A DNA stretch of 64,000 nt, taken from the NCBI GenBank assembly GCA_035651755.1, contig DASRFA010000014.1, positions 62,001-126,000 on the forward strand. Direction: 5' to 3'. A program made the translations under genes and the position numbers. The notes beneath the pieces were generated by a model. It was not told the origin of the DNA and did no database searches. It was given only the letters and a program-made list of their open reading frames with translations. How positions within the stretch are numbered: position 1 is the first letter of the stretch; the number at the start of each line of letters is the position of its first letter. Below are positions 1 to 11,135 of this stretch, in pieces. This DNA is from DASRFA01 sp035651755. GTDB lineage: Bacteria; Desulfobacterota; Binatia; UBA12015.

Positions 1-70
1 CGGCCGCCGGCGCAACGTAGCGACGTGCGTACCGCTCGCGCACACGCCGCGACCGCCAGTCGACCACGCG

Positions 71-1291
71 TCAAGCAGACCCACCGATCAGCGCGTCGTG
101 CAGCGTTCGGACGGCGAGCTCGGTGTATTTGCCGTCGATGACGACCGACACCTTGATCTCGGACGTCGAGATCATCTGGATGTTGATGCCCTCGCGGCCG
201 AGGACCTCGAAGATCGACGCGGCCACGCCCGCGTGGCTCCGCATGCCGAGTCCGACGACGGAGACCTTCGTGACGCCCGCGTCCGAGCGGACCTCGCCCG
301 CCCCGACCTCCTTCCGGATGTCCTCGACGATGCGGAGCGCGCGCGGGAGCTCGGCCTTCGGCACGGTGAAGGTCATGTCGGTCGAGCCGTCGGCGCCGGT
401 GTTCTGGATGATCATGTCGACGACGATGCCCTCGGCGGCGATCGGCCCGAAGATGCGCGCCGCGAGGCCGGGCCGGTCGGGCACGCGCGTGAGCGTCACC
501 TTCGCCTGGTCGCGGTCGTAGGCGACCCCCGAGACCAGCACGTCCTCCATCGTCGACTCCTCGGGCACGACCCACGTGCCCTCGTTCTCGTTGAAGCTCG
601 ACCGCACGTGCACGCGGACGCCGTAGCGCTTCGCGAACTCGACCGAGCGGATCTGGAGCACCTTCGCGCCGAGGCTCGCGAGCTCCAGCATCTCCTCGTA
701 CGAGATGCGCTCGAGCTTACGCGCCTGCGGGCAGATGCGGGGATCGGTCGTGTAGACGCCATCGACGTCGGTGAGGATCTCGCAGACGTCGGCGCGCACC
801 GCGGCCGCGACCGCGACCGCGCTCGTGTCGGAGCCGCCCCGCCCGAGCGTCGTGATGTTCCCCTTCTCGTCGACGCCCTGGAAGCCCGCGACCACGACGA
901 CCTTCCCCGCGTCGAGCGCCGCCGCGATCCGCTGGCCGTCGATCGACTGGATGCGCGCCTTCCCATGCGCGCTGTCGGTCGTGATCCGGACCTGGTGGCC
1001 GAGGAACGACTGCGCCGGAACGCCGCGCGCCGAGAGCGCAATCGAGAGCAGAGCCGCGGTCACCTGCTCCCCGCTCGCGGCGACGACGTCGCACTCGCGC
1101 GCGTCCGGCTCGGTGCAGAGCTCGCGCGCGAGCCCGAGCAGGCGATCGGTCTCGCCCGCCATCGCCGACACGACGACGATCATGCGCTCGCCGCCGGCGC
1201 GAGCCGCGACCCGGCGCGCCACCTCCTGGATCCGCTCGATCGAGCCGACCGACGTGCCGCCGTACTTCTGGACCGTGAGCTGCCCGCTCAT
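71..1291 (-). CDS. lysC: Aspartate kinase
   Basis: Phosphorylates L-aspartate to aspartyl-4-phosphate, the first step towards lysine, threonine, methionine and diaminopimelate. The 406-aa protein opens with the family signature VQKYGGTSVGS (about residues 6-16), then the amino-acid-kinase fold with GRGGSDTSAVA, the glycine-rich nucleotide/substrate region. The C-terminal third carries two ACT-type domains (e.g. SVVGLGMRSHAG), as in feedback-inhibited monofunctional LysC. The length matches the family. The ATG at 1291 was chosen because KYGGTS follows directly; upstream in-frame sequence is arginine-rich and belongs to the overlapping tsaE gene. It overlaps the tsaE stop by 4 bp and is the last visible gene of the minus-strand operon. 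ACT domains suggest allosteric control by lysine and/or threonine, but the effector cannot be read from sequence. Confidence 0.95.
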   Translation of the reverse strand: MSGQLTVQKYGGTSVGSIERIQEVARRVAARAGGERMIVVVSAMAGETDRLLGLARELCTEPDARECDVVAASGEQVTAALLSIALSARGVPAQSFLGHQVRITTDSAHGKARIQSIDGQRIAAALDAGKVVVVAGFQGVDEKGNITTLGRGGSDTSAVAVAAAVRADVCEILTDVDGVYTTDPRICPQARKLERISYEEMLELASLGAKVLQIRSVEFAKRYGVRVHVRSSFNENEGTWVVPEESTMEDVLVSGVAYDRDQAKVTLTRVPDRPGLAARIFGPIAAEGIVVDMIIQNTGADGSTDMTFTVPKAELPRALRIVEDIRKEVGAGEVRSDAGVTKVSVVGLGMRSHAGVAASIFEVLGREGINIQMISTSEIKVSVVIDGKYTELAVRTLHDALIGGSA

Positions 1292-1797
1292 CGCGCGCGC
1301 GCCTCGTCGCGGCCGTCCTCGGCCATCGCGCGCTCCTCGAACGCTTCGGAAAGCCGCGCCAGGAGCGCCGCGGAGCGCGGCCCGGTGGCCCGCAGCGCGA
1401 GCACCCGGCGCGACTCGTCGCCGCCGTAGGCGAGGTCGATCGCGAGGACGTCCCGCGGAACGTCGTCGCCGAGGCGCTCGAACCACTCGACGGCGGCGAT
1501 GCCCTCGCCTTCCAGCATCTCGGCGAGCCAGTCGGCGGGCGGGAGCGTCGTCTCGTGGCGGTAGAGGTCGACGTGCGTGAGCGGCAGACGCCCCCGGTAG
1601 ACCGTCGCCGTGATGAAGGTGGGGCTATGGACGTCGCGCTCGTCGGCACCGACCCCGCGCGCGAGGCCGCGGACGAGCGCCGTCTTGCCGGCGCCGAGGG
1701 GCCCGGTGAGCCCGATCACGAGGCCGGGCGACGCGAGGCGCGCGAGGCGCTCGCCGAGCGCTTCGGTTTCCTCGGGGGAACGGGTCTCGATCCTCAC
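1288..1797 (-). CDS. tsaE: tRNA threonylcarbamoyladenosine biosynthesis ATPase TsaE
   Basis: ATPase partner of TsaB/TsaD in making t6A at position 37 of ANN-decoding tRNAs. The 169-aa protein has the Walker A GPLGAGKTALVRGLARG near residues 32-48, followed by HSPTFITATVY and the HVDLYR motif typical of TsaE/YjeE, with a late VEWFERLG segment as in the family. The start is GTG at 1797, giving the usual compact N-terminus; no strong Shine-Dalgarno is visible. It lies downstream of nnr and overlaps the lysC start by 4 bp (ATGA arrangement), so translational coupling is likely. nnr-tsaE adjacency is common in deltaproteobacteria-like genomes. Confidence 0.93.
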   Translation of the reverse strand: MRIETRSPEETEALGERLARLASPGLVIGLTGPLGAGKTALVRGLARGVGADERDVHSPTFITATVYRGRLPLTHVDLYRHETTLPPADWLAEMLEGEGIAAVEWFERLGDDVPRDVLAIDLAYGGDESRRVLALRATGPRSAALLARLSEAFEERAMAEDGRDEARAR

Positions 1798-1870
1798 GGT
1801 CGCGGGACTATAGCAACGGCCCCCACGCGTCGCAGACCAGCGAGGCCGAAGTCGGCTCCGAGAGCGTCGC

Positions 1871-3436
1871 TCAGCCGGCGTCGCGCGCCGAAGCGAGCGC
1901 GCGGCGCGCGGGCGGAATCTCGTCCGCGAGCTCCGAGGCGAGGAGGCCGGCGTCGCCGAGGCGCTCCGCGAGGCGATCGCCGGCGAGGCCGTGCAGGAAG
2001 ACGCCGAGGCGCGCGGCGTCGTAGGGAGCGAGCCCCTGGCAGAGCAGGCTCCCGACGAGGCCGGACAGCACGTCGCCCGTGCCCCCGGACCCGAGGAGCG
2101 GGCCGCCCGTCGTATTGATCGTCGCGCGACCGTCGGGCGCCGCCGTGATCGTCCCGGCGCCCTTCAGGACCACGACCGCTCCGGTGTCGCGCGCGAGGGC
2201 GAGCGCGGTTCCCAGCCGATCCCCCTGCAGCTCGGGGACCGGCCGGCCCACGAGGCGCGACATCTCGCCCGGGTGCGGGGTCAGTACGCGCGGCGCCCGG
2301 CTCGCACGGAGCGCGCTGCGATCGTCCGCGAGCGCGTTCAGCCCGTCGGCATCGATCACCATCGGCGCGCCGACCTCGCGCACGAGCCAGTGGACGAGCG
2401 CGGTCGCGGCGTCGCTCCGCCCGAGCCCTGGGCCGACGACGAGCGCCGATCGTCCGGCGACGCGCTCCCTCCACTCGTCGGCGGCGAAGTCGCCGTACGG
2501 CTCGGTCATCGCCTCGGCGAGGCTCGCGGCGACGACGGCCTGGACGTCCGCCGGGCACGCGATCGTCGTGAGGCCGGCGCCGCCGCGGATCGCCGCCCGG
2601 CCCGCGAGCGCGGCCGCGCCGCTCTTCCCGATCGAGCCCGCGACGACGAGCACGTGGCCGTGGCTGCCCTTGTGCTCCGACGCGCGCCGCTCGGGAACGA
2701 GGCGCGCCATCGCCTCGGCGGTCGCCGCCTCGGGGAGAGGACCGACCGCCGCACGCACCGCCTCCGGGATCCCGATGTCGACGACCGCGATCCGGCCGAC
2801 CCAGGGGCGTGCGGGAGGCAGAACGAGCCCGACTTTCGGCAGCGCGAACGTGATCGTCGCATCCGCCCGGACGGCCATTCCGAGCGGCTCGCCGGTGTCG
2901 CCGTCGAGCCCCGACGGAACGTCGACCGCCACCACGACCGGAGGGCGCGCCCGCGCCGCCGTCGGCGCCGCGGCGCGCGCGATCGCCGCGATCGCGATCG
3001 CGGGGAGCCCGCTCACGGGCGCGTTCAGCCCGGTCCCGAAGACGGCGTCGACGACGACGCCGGCGCGCGCCAGCTCGCGCTCGAGCGGAGCGATGTCCTC
3101 CTCGCGCGTGATCTCGAGCAGCCGCCCGCGCGCCCGCCGCCAGCGATCGAGGTTCGTGCGCGCGTCGCCCGCGACCCGGTCGGCGCTCGCGAGGAGGACG
3201 ACGCCGACGCGGATCCCCTTCGCCTTCAGGAGCCGCGCGACGACGAAGCCGTCGCCGCCGTTGTTGCCGCGCCCGGCGATCACGAGGACTCCGCGACGGC
3301 AGGCCGCGCGCGCGTGCCGGAGGAGATCCGCGACGACACCGGCGCCGGCGCGCTCCATGAGCGTCAGGCCGGGGGTCCCGAGCTCGATCGTGCGGCGATC
3401 GAGCTCGCGCATCTGGGCGGTGGTCGCGACCTCCAA
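1871..3436 (-). CDS. nnr: Bifunctional NAD(P)H-hydrate epimerase / ADP-dependent NAD(P)HX dehydratase
   Basis: Repairs hydrated NAD(P)H: the N-terminal epimerase domain interconverts R- and S-NAD(P)HX and the C-terminal ribokinase-like domain dehydrates the S form using ADP. The 521-aa protein shows both halves. Residues ~1-230 are YjeF_N-like (AQMRELDR, IAGRGNNGGDGFVVAR, VDAVFGTGL, VDVPSGLDGDTG). Residues ~245-515 are YjeF_C-like (HKGSHGHVLVVAGS, VVGPGLGRSD, LTPHPGEMSRL, TGGTGDVLSG in close form). The start is TTG at 3436, which places AQMRELDR at the expected position. It lies 9 bp after pdxJ on the same strand. The fused form is the common bacterial arrangement. Confidence 0.94.
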   Translation of the reverse strand: MEVATTAQMRELDRRTIELGTPGLTLMERAGAGVVADLLRHARAACRRGVLVIAGRGNNGGDGFVVARLLKAKGIRVGVVLLASADRVAGDARTNLDRWRRARGRLLEITREEDIAPLERELARAGVVVDAVFGTGLNAPVSGLPAIAIAAIARAAAPTAARARPPVVVAVDVPSGLDGDTGEPLGMAVRADATITFALPKVGLVLPPARPWVGRIAVVDIGIPEAVRAAVGPLPEAATAEAMARLVPERRASEHKGSHGHVLVVAGSIGKSGAAALAGRAAIRGGAGLTTIACPADVQAVVAASLAEAMTEPYGDFAADEWRERVAGRSALVVGPGLGRSDAATALVHWLVREVGAPMVIDADGLNALADDRSALRASRAPRVLTPHPGEMSRLVGRPVPELQGDRLGTALALARDTGAVVVLKGAGTITAAPDGRATINTTGGPLLGSGGTGDVLSGLVGSLLCQGLAPYDAARLGVFLHGLAGDRLAERLGDAGLLASELADEIPPARRALASARDAG

Positions 3437-3445
3437 CGGGCCGGC

Positions 3446-4215
3446 TCACCCGGCGCGCGCAGCGCTCGCGCCGATCGCCGCGGCGATCGCCGCCAGCATC
3501 TCGCGCACCGCCTCGGCCATCCCGATCAGGACCGCGCGCGCGACGATCGAGTGCCCGATGTTGAGCTCGTGCATCCCCGGCAATCGCGCGATGGGCCCGA
3601 CGTTCTCGACCGTCAGGCCGTGGCCGGCGTTCACCGTCAAGCCGAGACCCGTCGCCTGCTGGGCGCCGCGCCGAAGCGCCGCCACCTCGCGCTCGACGGC
3701 CGCGCCGCTCGCGTCGGCGTAGCGGCCCGTGTGGAGCTCGACGACGGTCGCGCCGACGCGCGCCGACGCGGCGATCTGCTCGGGCTCGGCGTCGATGAAG
3801 AGGCTCACCCGGATCCCGGCGTCGCGCAGCCGAGCCACGGCGGGCGCGAGCTGGCGCTCGTGCGCCGCGACCGCGAGCCCGCCTTCCGTCGTCACCTCGG
3901 CGCGACGCTCGGGGACGATGCAGACGTCGTCGGGCCGGACGCGACACGCGATCTCGACCATCTCCGCGGTCGCCGCCATCTCGAGGTTCAGCTTCAGGCC
4001 GCGCTCGGCGCGCAAGCATTCGACGTCCGCGTCCTGAATGTGGCGGCGGTCCTCCCGCAGGTGCGCCGTGATGCCGTCCGCCCCCGCGGCGAGGGCGATG
4101 CGCGCGGCGGCGACCGGGTCGGGGTACGAGACGCCGCGCGCCTGGCGGAGCGTCGCGACGTGGTCCACGTTCACGCCGAGCGCGACACGCCGACTGCCGT
4201 GCGCCGCGCCGGAGG

Positions 4216-4219
<4 letters not shown>
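3446..4219 (-). CDS. pdxJ: Pyridoxine 5'-phosphate synthase PdxJ
   Basis: Condenses 3-amino-1-hydroxyacetone 1-phosphate with deoxyxylulose 5-phosphate to make pyridoxine 5'-phosphate (DXP-dependent vitamin B6 pathway). The 257-aa TIM-barrel protein begins with LGVNVDHVATLRQARG, and has ADGITAHLREDRRHI and LNLEMAATAEMVEIA, all PdxJ signatures with the conserved catalytic histidine and glutamate. The C-terminal half has VNAGHGLTVENV and ELNIGHSIVARA. The ATG at 4219 overlaps the glmM stop by 4 bp, supporting this start. Length equals the family norm (about 240-260). Embedded in the tilS-ftsH-cdaA-cdaR-glmM-pdxJ-nnr-tsaE-lysC run. Confidence 0.96.
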
Positions 4220-5575
<1,356 letters not shown>

Positions 5576-5583
<8 letters not shown>

Positions 5584-6586
5584 TTCTCGACTCCGCCTTC
5601 CGAGCCACCCCGCCGCCTCGCCGCTTGCCCCCCGACCACTTGAGGGAGACCTCTTCGGGCACCTGCCGCACGACCTCGACGCCGTCGGGCAGGACCACCG
5701 ACGGGCGCACGCGATGCGGGCCGGGCGGCGCGAGCTCGCCCGCATCGACGTAGACGGAACCGGCTCCGAGTTCCAGCGAGCTCACCGAGCTCTCCGGCCC
5801 GCGCACCGTGAGCGCGACGCGCTGCGGATCGACGGCCCACCCGTCCGGCGCGCCGCGCAGCGCGACCTGGACGCCCTTGAACTCGCGCTCCGCGACGACG
5901 GGGGCGACGTCCACCCGCGCGAGCACCTCGCTCGGTGCGACCAGGACGTTCTCCGCGGGGCTCAGCACGCGGAGGTACACCTGGCTTCCGTCCGGCCCGA
6001 CGTTCGCGAGGTCGAGCGGCTCCGTCGCGAGGGCGCGCAGGCCCTCGAGCTTGGTCGCGGGCCCGCTCACCTCGACCTTGTCGGGCGAGACCTCCATGCC
6101 CGCGACCGAGAAGCCGGCCGGCACCTCCCCCCGCCTTTCGAGCCGGACCGGGAGCGTCCGCTTCGCCATGCGGTCGACCTGGAAGCTCACCTGCGCCGGG
6201 GTCACGCGCATGACCTCGACCTTCCGCGGGAGCTGGAACGTCTTCGGATTGAGCGAGTAGGTCGCGATCCCCGGCCGGACGCCCGAGAGGTCGAGCGGCG
6301 TGCGCATCCGCTTGGGATCGAGGCCCGAGAGGATCACGCCTGGCCCGCTCACCCTCACCTCCGCGAACTCGGCCACCTGGTTCGTGATCATGAGCCCGGC
6401 GGGAAGGTTTTCCGGCTCGAGGCGGACGCGGAGCGTCCGCTCGCTCATCCGCTCTCCCGTGTTCACGAAGAGCCAGAGCCCGATGGCGGTCGCGAACGCG
6501 ACCACCCACGCGCTGAGATCGCCCCACGCGATGCGCGGGAGCGGCCGACCGCGGGCGCGCGCCCGGGCGCGCCGGAGCGGCGTCAT
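5576..6586 (-). CDS. cdaR: YbbR-domain protein CdaR
   Basis: Membrane-anchored regulator of the diadenylate cyclase CdaA. The 336-aa protein has a basic N-terminus, one transmembrane helix at about residues 27-42 (WVVAFATAIGLWLFVNT) and then repeated YbbR units of ~80 residues, each built around V-x-V-x-GP (VRVSGPGVIL, VEVSGPATKL, LTVRGPESSV), ending in a lysine/arginine-rich tail. It is expected to be anchored in the inner membrane with YbbR domains outside. ATG at 6586 follows cdaA by 124 bp and its stop overlaps glmM. Identification rests on the YbbR repeats plus the position between cdaA and glmM. Confidence 0.9.
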
Positions 6587-6710
6587 GCGCGCGGCCCCCG
6601 GGACGCCGCTTCACGCACGACGGCGAGGTCGCCCTTTGCCGGCCGTGCGCGGTCGCGGAGCAGCATCGTGTCATGGACGCCGCGCCGCGCGGCGCATTCG
6701 GCCGGCCGGC

Positions 6711-7457
6711 TCATGGAAGGGAGAGCTGCGCGAGGCTCGTCCGGAGGGTGCCGGCGTCGCAGTCGCGGATGATGCGGCCCTCGCGGACCAGGGAGATCTT
6801 GCCCTCCTCCTCCGACACGACGACGACCGCCGCGTCGCTCTCCTCCGTCACGCCGATCGCGGCGCGGTGCCGGCTCCCGAGCGACTTGCTGACCGCCGGG
6901 TTGGCGGTGAGCGGCAAGAAGCATCCGGCGGCGGCGAGCCGCCCGTGGCGGATGATGGCGGCGCCGTCGTGGATCGGCGACGAGGGATGGAAGACCGACA
7001 TCAGGAGCTCGCGGCTCACGCGCGCGTCCAGCATCGTGCCCGCTTCCAGGTACTCGTTCAGCCCGACCTCGCGCTCGAGCACGATGAGAGCGCCGATCCG
7101 CTTCGCGGCGAGCGACACCGCGGCGCGCGTCACCTCGTCCACGACCTCCGAGCGCGCGCGCCGGTCGCCGCCGAAGAGCCGCCCGCGCCCGACCTGCGTC
7201 AGCACCCGCCGGATGTCGTTCTGAAAGATCACGACCACGACGAGGAAGATCGAGCCCAGGAACTCGCGCAGGATCCAGGACAGGGTGTACAGCTCGAAGT
7301 ACTGCGACGCGGTGTACATGCCCGCGACGACGACGAGGCCGATCAGCATCTGGACGGCCCGAGTGCCGCGGATCAGGTTGATCATCCAGTACGTCAGCAC
7401 CGCGATGATCAGGATGTCCGCGTAGTCCGCGAGACGAAGCTGCCTGAGGACCTCCAC
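6711..7457 (-). CDS. cdaA: Diadenylate cyclase CdaA (DisA_N/DAC domain)
   Basis: Makes the second messenger c-di-AMP from two ATP. The 248-aa protein has three N-terminal hydrophobic helices (ILIIAVLTYWMINLI, MLIGLVVVAGMYTA, FLGSIFLVVVVIF; residues ~14-95), then a DAC domain with the catalytic DGA in HDGAAII and the RHRAAIG motif, both intact, plus the GTMLDA and SVFHPSSPIHDG segments. The start is GTG at 7457, giving the canonical short pre-helix N-terminus. Between it and ftsH (gap 7458-7597) there is no gene, although folP usually lies there; the gap instead contains a palindrome and one copy of a dispersed repeat. Confidence 0.95.
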   Translation of the reverse strand: MEVLRQLRLADYADILIIAVLTYWMINLIRGTRAVQMLIGLVVVAGMYTASQYFELYTLSWILREFLGSIFLVVVVIFQNDIRRVLTQVGRGRLFGGDRRARSEVVDEVTRAAVSLAAKRIGALIVLEREVGLNEYLEAGTMLDARVSRELLMSVFHPSSPIHDGAAIIRHGRLAAAGCFLPLTANPAVSKSLGSRHRAAIGVTEESDAAVVVVSEEEGKISLVREGRIIRDCDAGTLRTSLAQLSLP

Positions 7458-7479
7458 CGTCGATGTGGTGCAGGATCAC

Positions 7480-7495
7480 GCTTGCGTTCGCAAGC
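7480..7495. repeat. Perfect 16-nt palindrome between ftsH and cdaA
   Basis: GCTTGCGTTCGCAAGC reads the same on both strands. It lies 23 bp upstream of the cdaA GTG and about 100 bp after the ftsH stop. It could be an operator for cdaA or a short hairpin at the ftsH transcript end; no T-tract follows. Confidence 0.5.
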
Positions 7496-7507
7496 TATCG
7501 AACGACG

Positions 7508-7597
7508 GGATCTCTCCCCTCGCCCCGTCGGGCAAAGCCCGCCAGGGCCCCACTCCCCGGCTCGCTTCCTCGGCCGCGCGCGAGGCGCGCGGTGACA
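7508..7597. repeat. Dispersed GC-rich hairpin repeat, copy A
   Basis: About 90 bp closely matching the tandem array near 29.8 kb: the core with CCCCGTCGGGCAAAGCCCGC (stem CGGGC, loop AAA, stem GCCCG), then the CCCCACTCCCCGGCTCGCT module and a GC-rich tail. It lies between ftsH and cdaA. No coding potential is supported. The stem-loops suggest a REP-like or terminator-like element. Confidence 0.75.
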
Positions 7598-9439
<1,842 letters not shown>

Positions 9440-9450
9440 GCTCCACCTTG

Positions 9451-9466
9451 AAAATTACGCAATTTT
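9451..9466. promoter_or_regulatory. AT-rich palindrome upstream of ftsH (operator-like)
   Basis: AAAATTACGCAATTTT: AAAATT and AATTTT are exact inverted repeats around ACGC. Twelve of 16 bases are A or T in DNA that is otherwise about 70 % GC. It lies 12-27 bp upstream of the ftsH TTG, where a repressor would cover the ribosome-binding or transcription-start region. The regulator is unknown. Confidence 0.5.
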
Positions 9467-9571
9467 CCTACCACGGCCCTTCGGGACCGGCAATTCCATT
9501 TGGTTGCGTCAGCGTTCGCCGAGGCGCGCTCGCTGGCGGCGCGCCTGCCGACCGCCGGCTCGCGCGCGACG

Positions 9572-10921
9572 TCACGTCGCACCCGCGCCGTCCCGGGTGG
9601 CGGAGAGCGCGATGCGCGGCCCGACGCCGTGCTCGACCCAGGCCCGAGAAGCAACTCCAGGGACCCACACCACCATATCGTCCGCCGACGCGACGACCAC
9701 AAGGCCCGATCGTGTGGCCCGCGGAACGCGGGCATCGATGAAGACGTCGGACAGCTTACGGTGCCCGCGTGCGAGGCGGATGCGGTCGCCGGGTCGCGGC
9801 GGCCGCGCCCGGAGCGGGAGCGCCAGCCGCTCCGCGGGAACGCTCACGCCGAGCCCGCCGACCGGCGCCGACGGAACGGCAGCCGCCGCCCGTTCGACCC
9901 ACTCGCTCCGGATGCGCCATCCGTTCGCGAGCTCCGTGGTTCCGGGGAGCGCGAGATCGATCGGACGCCACGGCGGCGCGACGGTCGCGGCGCGGGCAAC
10001 GGCGAGCTCCCCGTAGCAGCGGACGACGCGGGCGCCGCGCGCGAGGTCGATCGCACCGCTCGGCCGCGAGGCGCGCGCGAGCCGTACGACCGCCGCGATC
10101 TGCCGCGCGCTCGCGCGAAGGCCGGCGCGCGCGAGCCACGCGTGCACGAGGCGCGACGCCCCCGGCCCCACTGCGGCGACGGCGGCGGTCGAGAGGGCGG
10201 CGCCGGGCGGGGGAAGGAGCGTCGACACGTAGCGCTCGGCGAGCTCGGACTCGACGCGGAGCTCGCCCGCGAGGCGCGCGAGGCGGGCCGACGCGTCGAC
10301 CCCGAGCTGCTCCGACAGCGCCGGCAGGACCGCGCGCCGCACGCGGCTCCGCAACCGGCGCGCGTCGTCGTTCGTGGAATCGTGGACCGAGAGGCCGCCG
10401 TACGCGGCGAGGTAGGCGCGGCACTCGGCGCGCGAGCGCGCGAGGAGCGGCCGCACGACGCGATCGCCGCGCGCCGGCGCCATCGCGGCGAGCGCGCCCG
10501 GCCCGGCCCCGCGCGCGAGGCGAAGGAGGACGGTCTCCGCCTGGTCGTCGCGCGTGTGGGCGACGCAGATCGCGGAGGCGCCGGCCGCGGCCCGCACCTC
10601 CTCGAGGAACGCGTAGCGCGCAGCGCGCGCCCAGCCCTCGACGTTCTCGCCGCCGGCCGCCCGCGAGCGCGGCTCGCCGAGCACGCACGGGACGCCGTCC
10701 GCGCGCGCCGAGGCCGCCACGAACAGCGCGTCGCGGTCGCTCGCCGCGCCCCGCAGGCGGTGGTTCAGGTGCGCGACGACGAGCGCGAGTCCCTCACCCG
10801 GTCCCGAGCCGAGCGACCGCACGACGCGCCAGAGCGCCATCGAGTCGGGGCCGCCGGAGACCGCGAGGACGATCGCGCCTCCGCTCCCGAAGAGGTCGCC
10901 CTCGGCCACCGCGTCCCGCAC
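9572..10921 (-). CDS. tilS: tRNA(Ile)-lysidine synthase TilS
   Basis: Converts C34 of tRNA-Ile2(CAU) to lysidine so that it reads AUA and is charged with isoleucine. The 449-aa protein contains the PP-loop SGGPDS (within LAVSGGPDSMALW), VVAHLNHRLRG, the CVAHTRDDQAETVLLRLARG motif and RPLLARSRAE, followed by a C-terminal TilS domain (KLSDVFIDARVPRATR). The open frame continues upstream through a tRNA gene, but that part is only tRNA read-through; GTG at 10921 is the first start after the tRNA, and GTG at 10909 is an alternative. The ftsH start lies 132 bp downstream. A CAT-anticodon tRNA is encoded 50 bp upstream on the same strand. Confidence 0.92.
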   Translation of the reverse strand: MRDAVAEGDLFGSGGAIVLAVSGGPDSMALWRVVRSLGSGPGEGLALVVAHLNHRLRGAASDRDALFVAASARADGVPCVLGEPRSRAAGGENVEGWARAARYAFLEEVRAAAGASAICVAHTRDDQAETVLLRLARGAGPGALAAMAPARGDRVVRPLLARSRAECRAYLAAYGGLSVHDSTNDDARRLRSRVRRAVLPALSEQLGVDASARLARLAGELRVESELAERYVSTLLPPPGAALSTAAVAAVGPGASRLVHAWLARAGLRASARQIAAVVRLARASRPSGAIDLARGARVVRCYGELAVARAATVAPPWRPIDLALPGTTELANGWRIRSEWVERAAAAVPSAPVGGLGVSVPAERLALPLRARPPRPGDRIRLARGHRKLSDVFIDARVPRATRSGLVVVASADDMVVWVPGVASRAWVEHGVGPRIALSATRDGAGAT

Positions 10922-10971
10922 GCGCCGCTGGAACGCGCGGCGCGTGCGCGCGCCCGGATCCCGAGAAGAGG

Positions 10972-11044
10972 TGGCGGCGGGAAGACTCGAACTTCCGACG
11001 CGGGGATTATGAGACCCCTGCTCTACCACCTGAGCTACGCCGCC
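10972..11044 (-). tRNA. tRNA with CAT anticodon, most likely elongator tRNA-Met (tRNA-Ile2 possible)
   Basis: A 73-nt cloverleaf: 7-bp acceptor GGCGGCG/CGCCGCC with discriminator A, D stem GCTC/GAGC, anticodon loop CTCATAA (anticodon CAT), T stem GGAAG/CTTCC with loop TTCGAGT. The anticodon stem has one T-T mismatch next to the loop. CCA is not encoded. The acceptor GGCGGCG resembles elongator tRNA-Met (GGCGGTG in Bacillus) more than the Ile2 type. It lies immediately upstream of tilS, the enzyme acting on Ile2(CAU), so its identity matters. Confidence 0.93.
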
Positions 11045-11062
11045 GGATCCGACCGGCGGGGC

Positions 11063-11091
11063 TACGTAACAACGACCCTTTGGCTTGTCGA
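11063..11091 (-). promoter_or_regulatory. Candidate sigma-70-type promoter of the CAT tRNA
   Basis: On the minus strand TCGACA (5/6 to -35) is followed after exactly 17 bp by TACGTA, a weak -10, ending 18 bp before the tRNA. Position and spacing support it; the -10 is poor. Confidence 0.35.
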
Positions 11092-11135
11092 CCATCGCCG
11101 AGCTGATTCAACCGGGCTCGCTTCGCTCGCAACTG

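Noticed and set aside
6587..6710. Small gene between cdaA and cdaR
   Set aside because: A 43-codon frame exists but has no Shine-Dalgarno, hydrophobic helix or known similarity.
10922..11095. N-terminal extension of TilS
   Set aside because: This portion is translated tRNA sequence (read-through peptide pattern), not protein.
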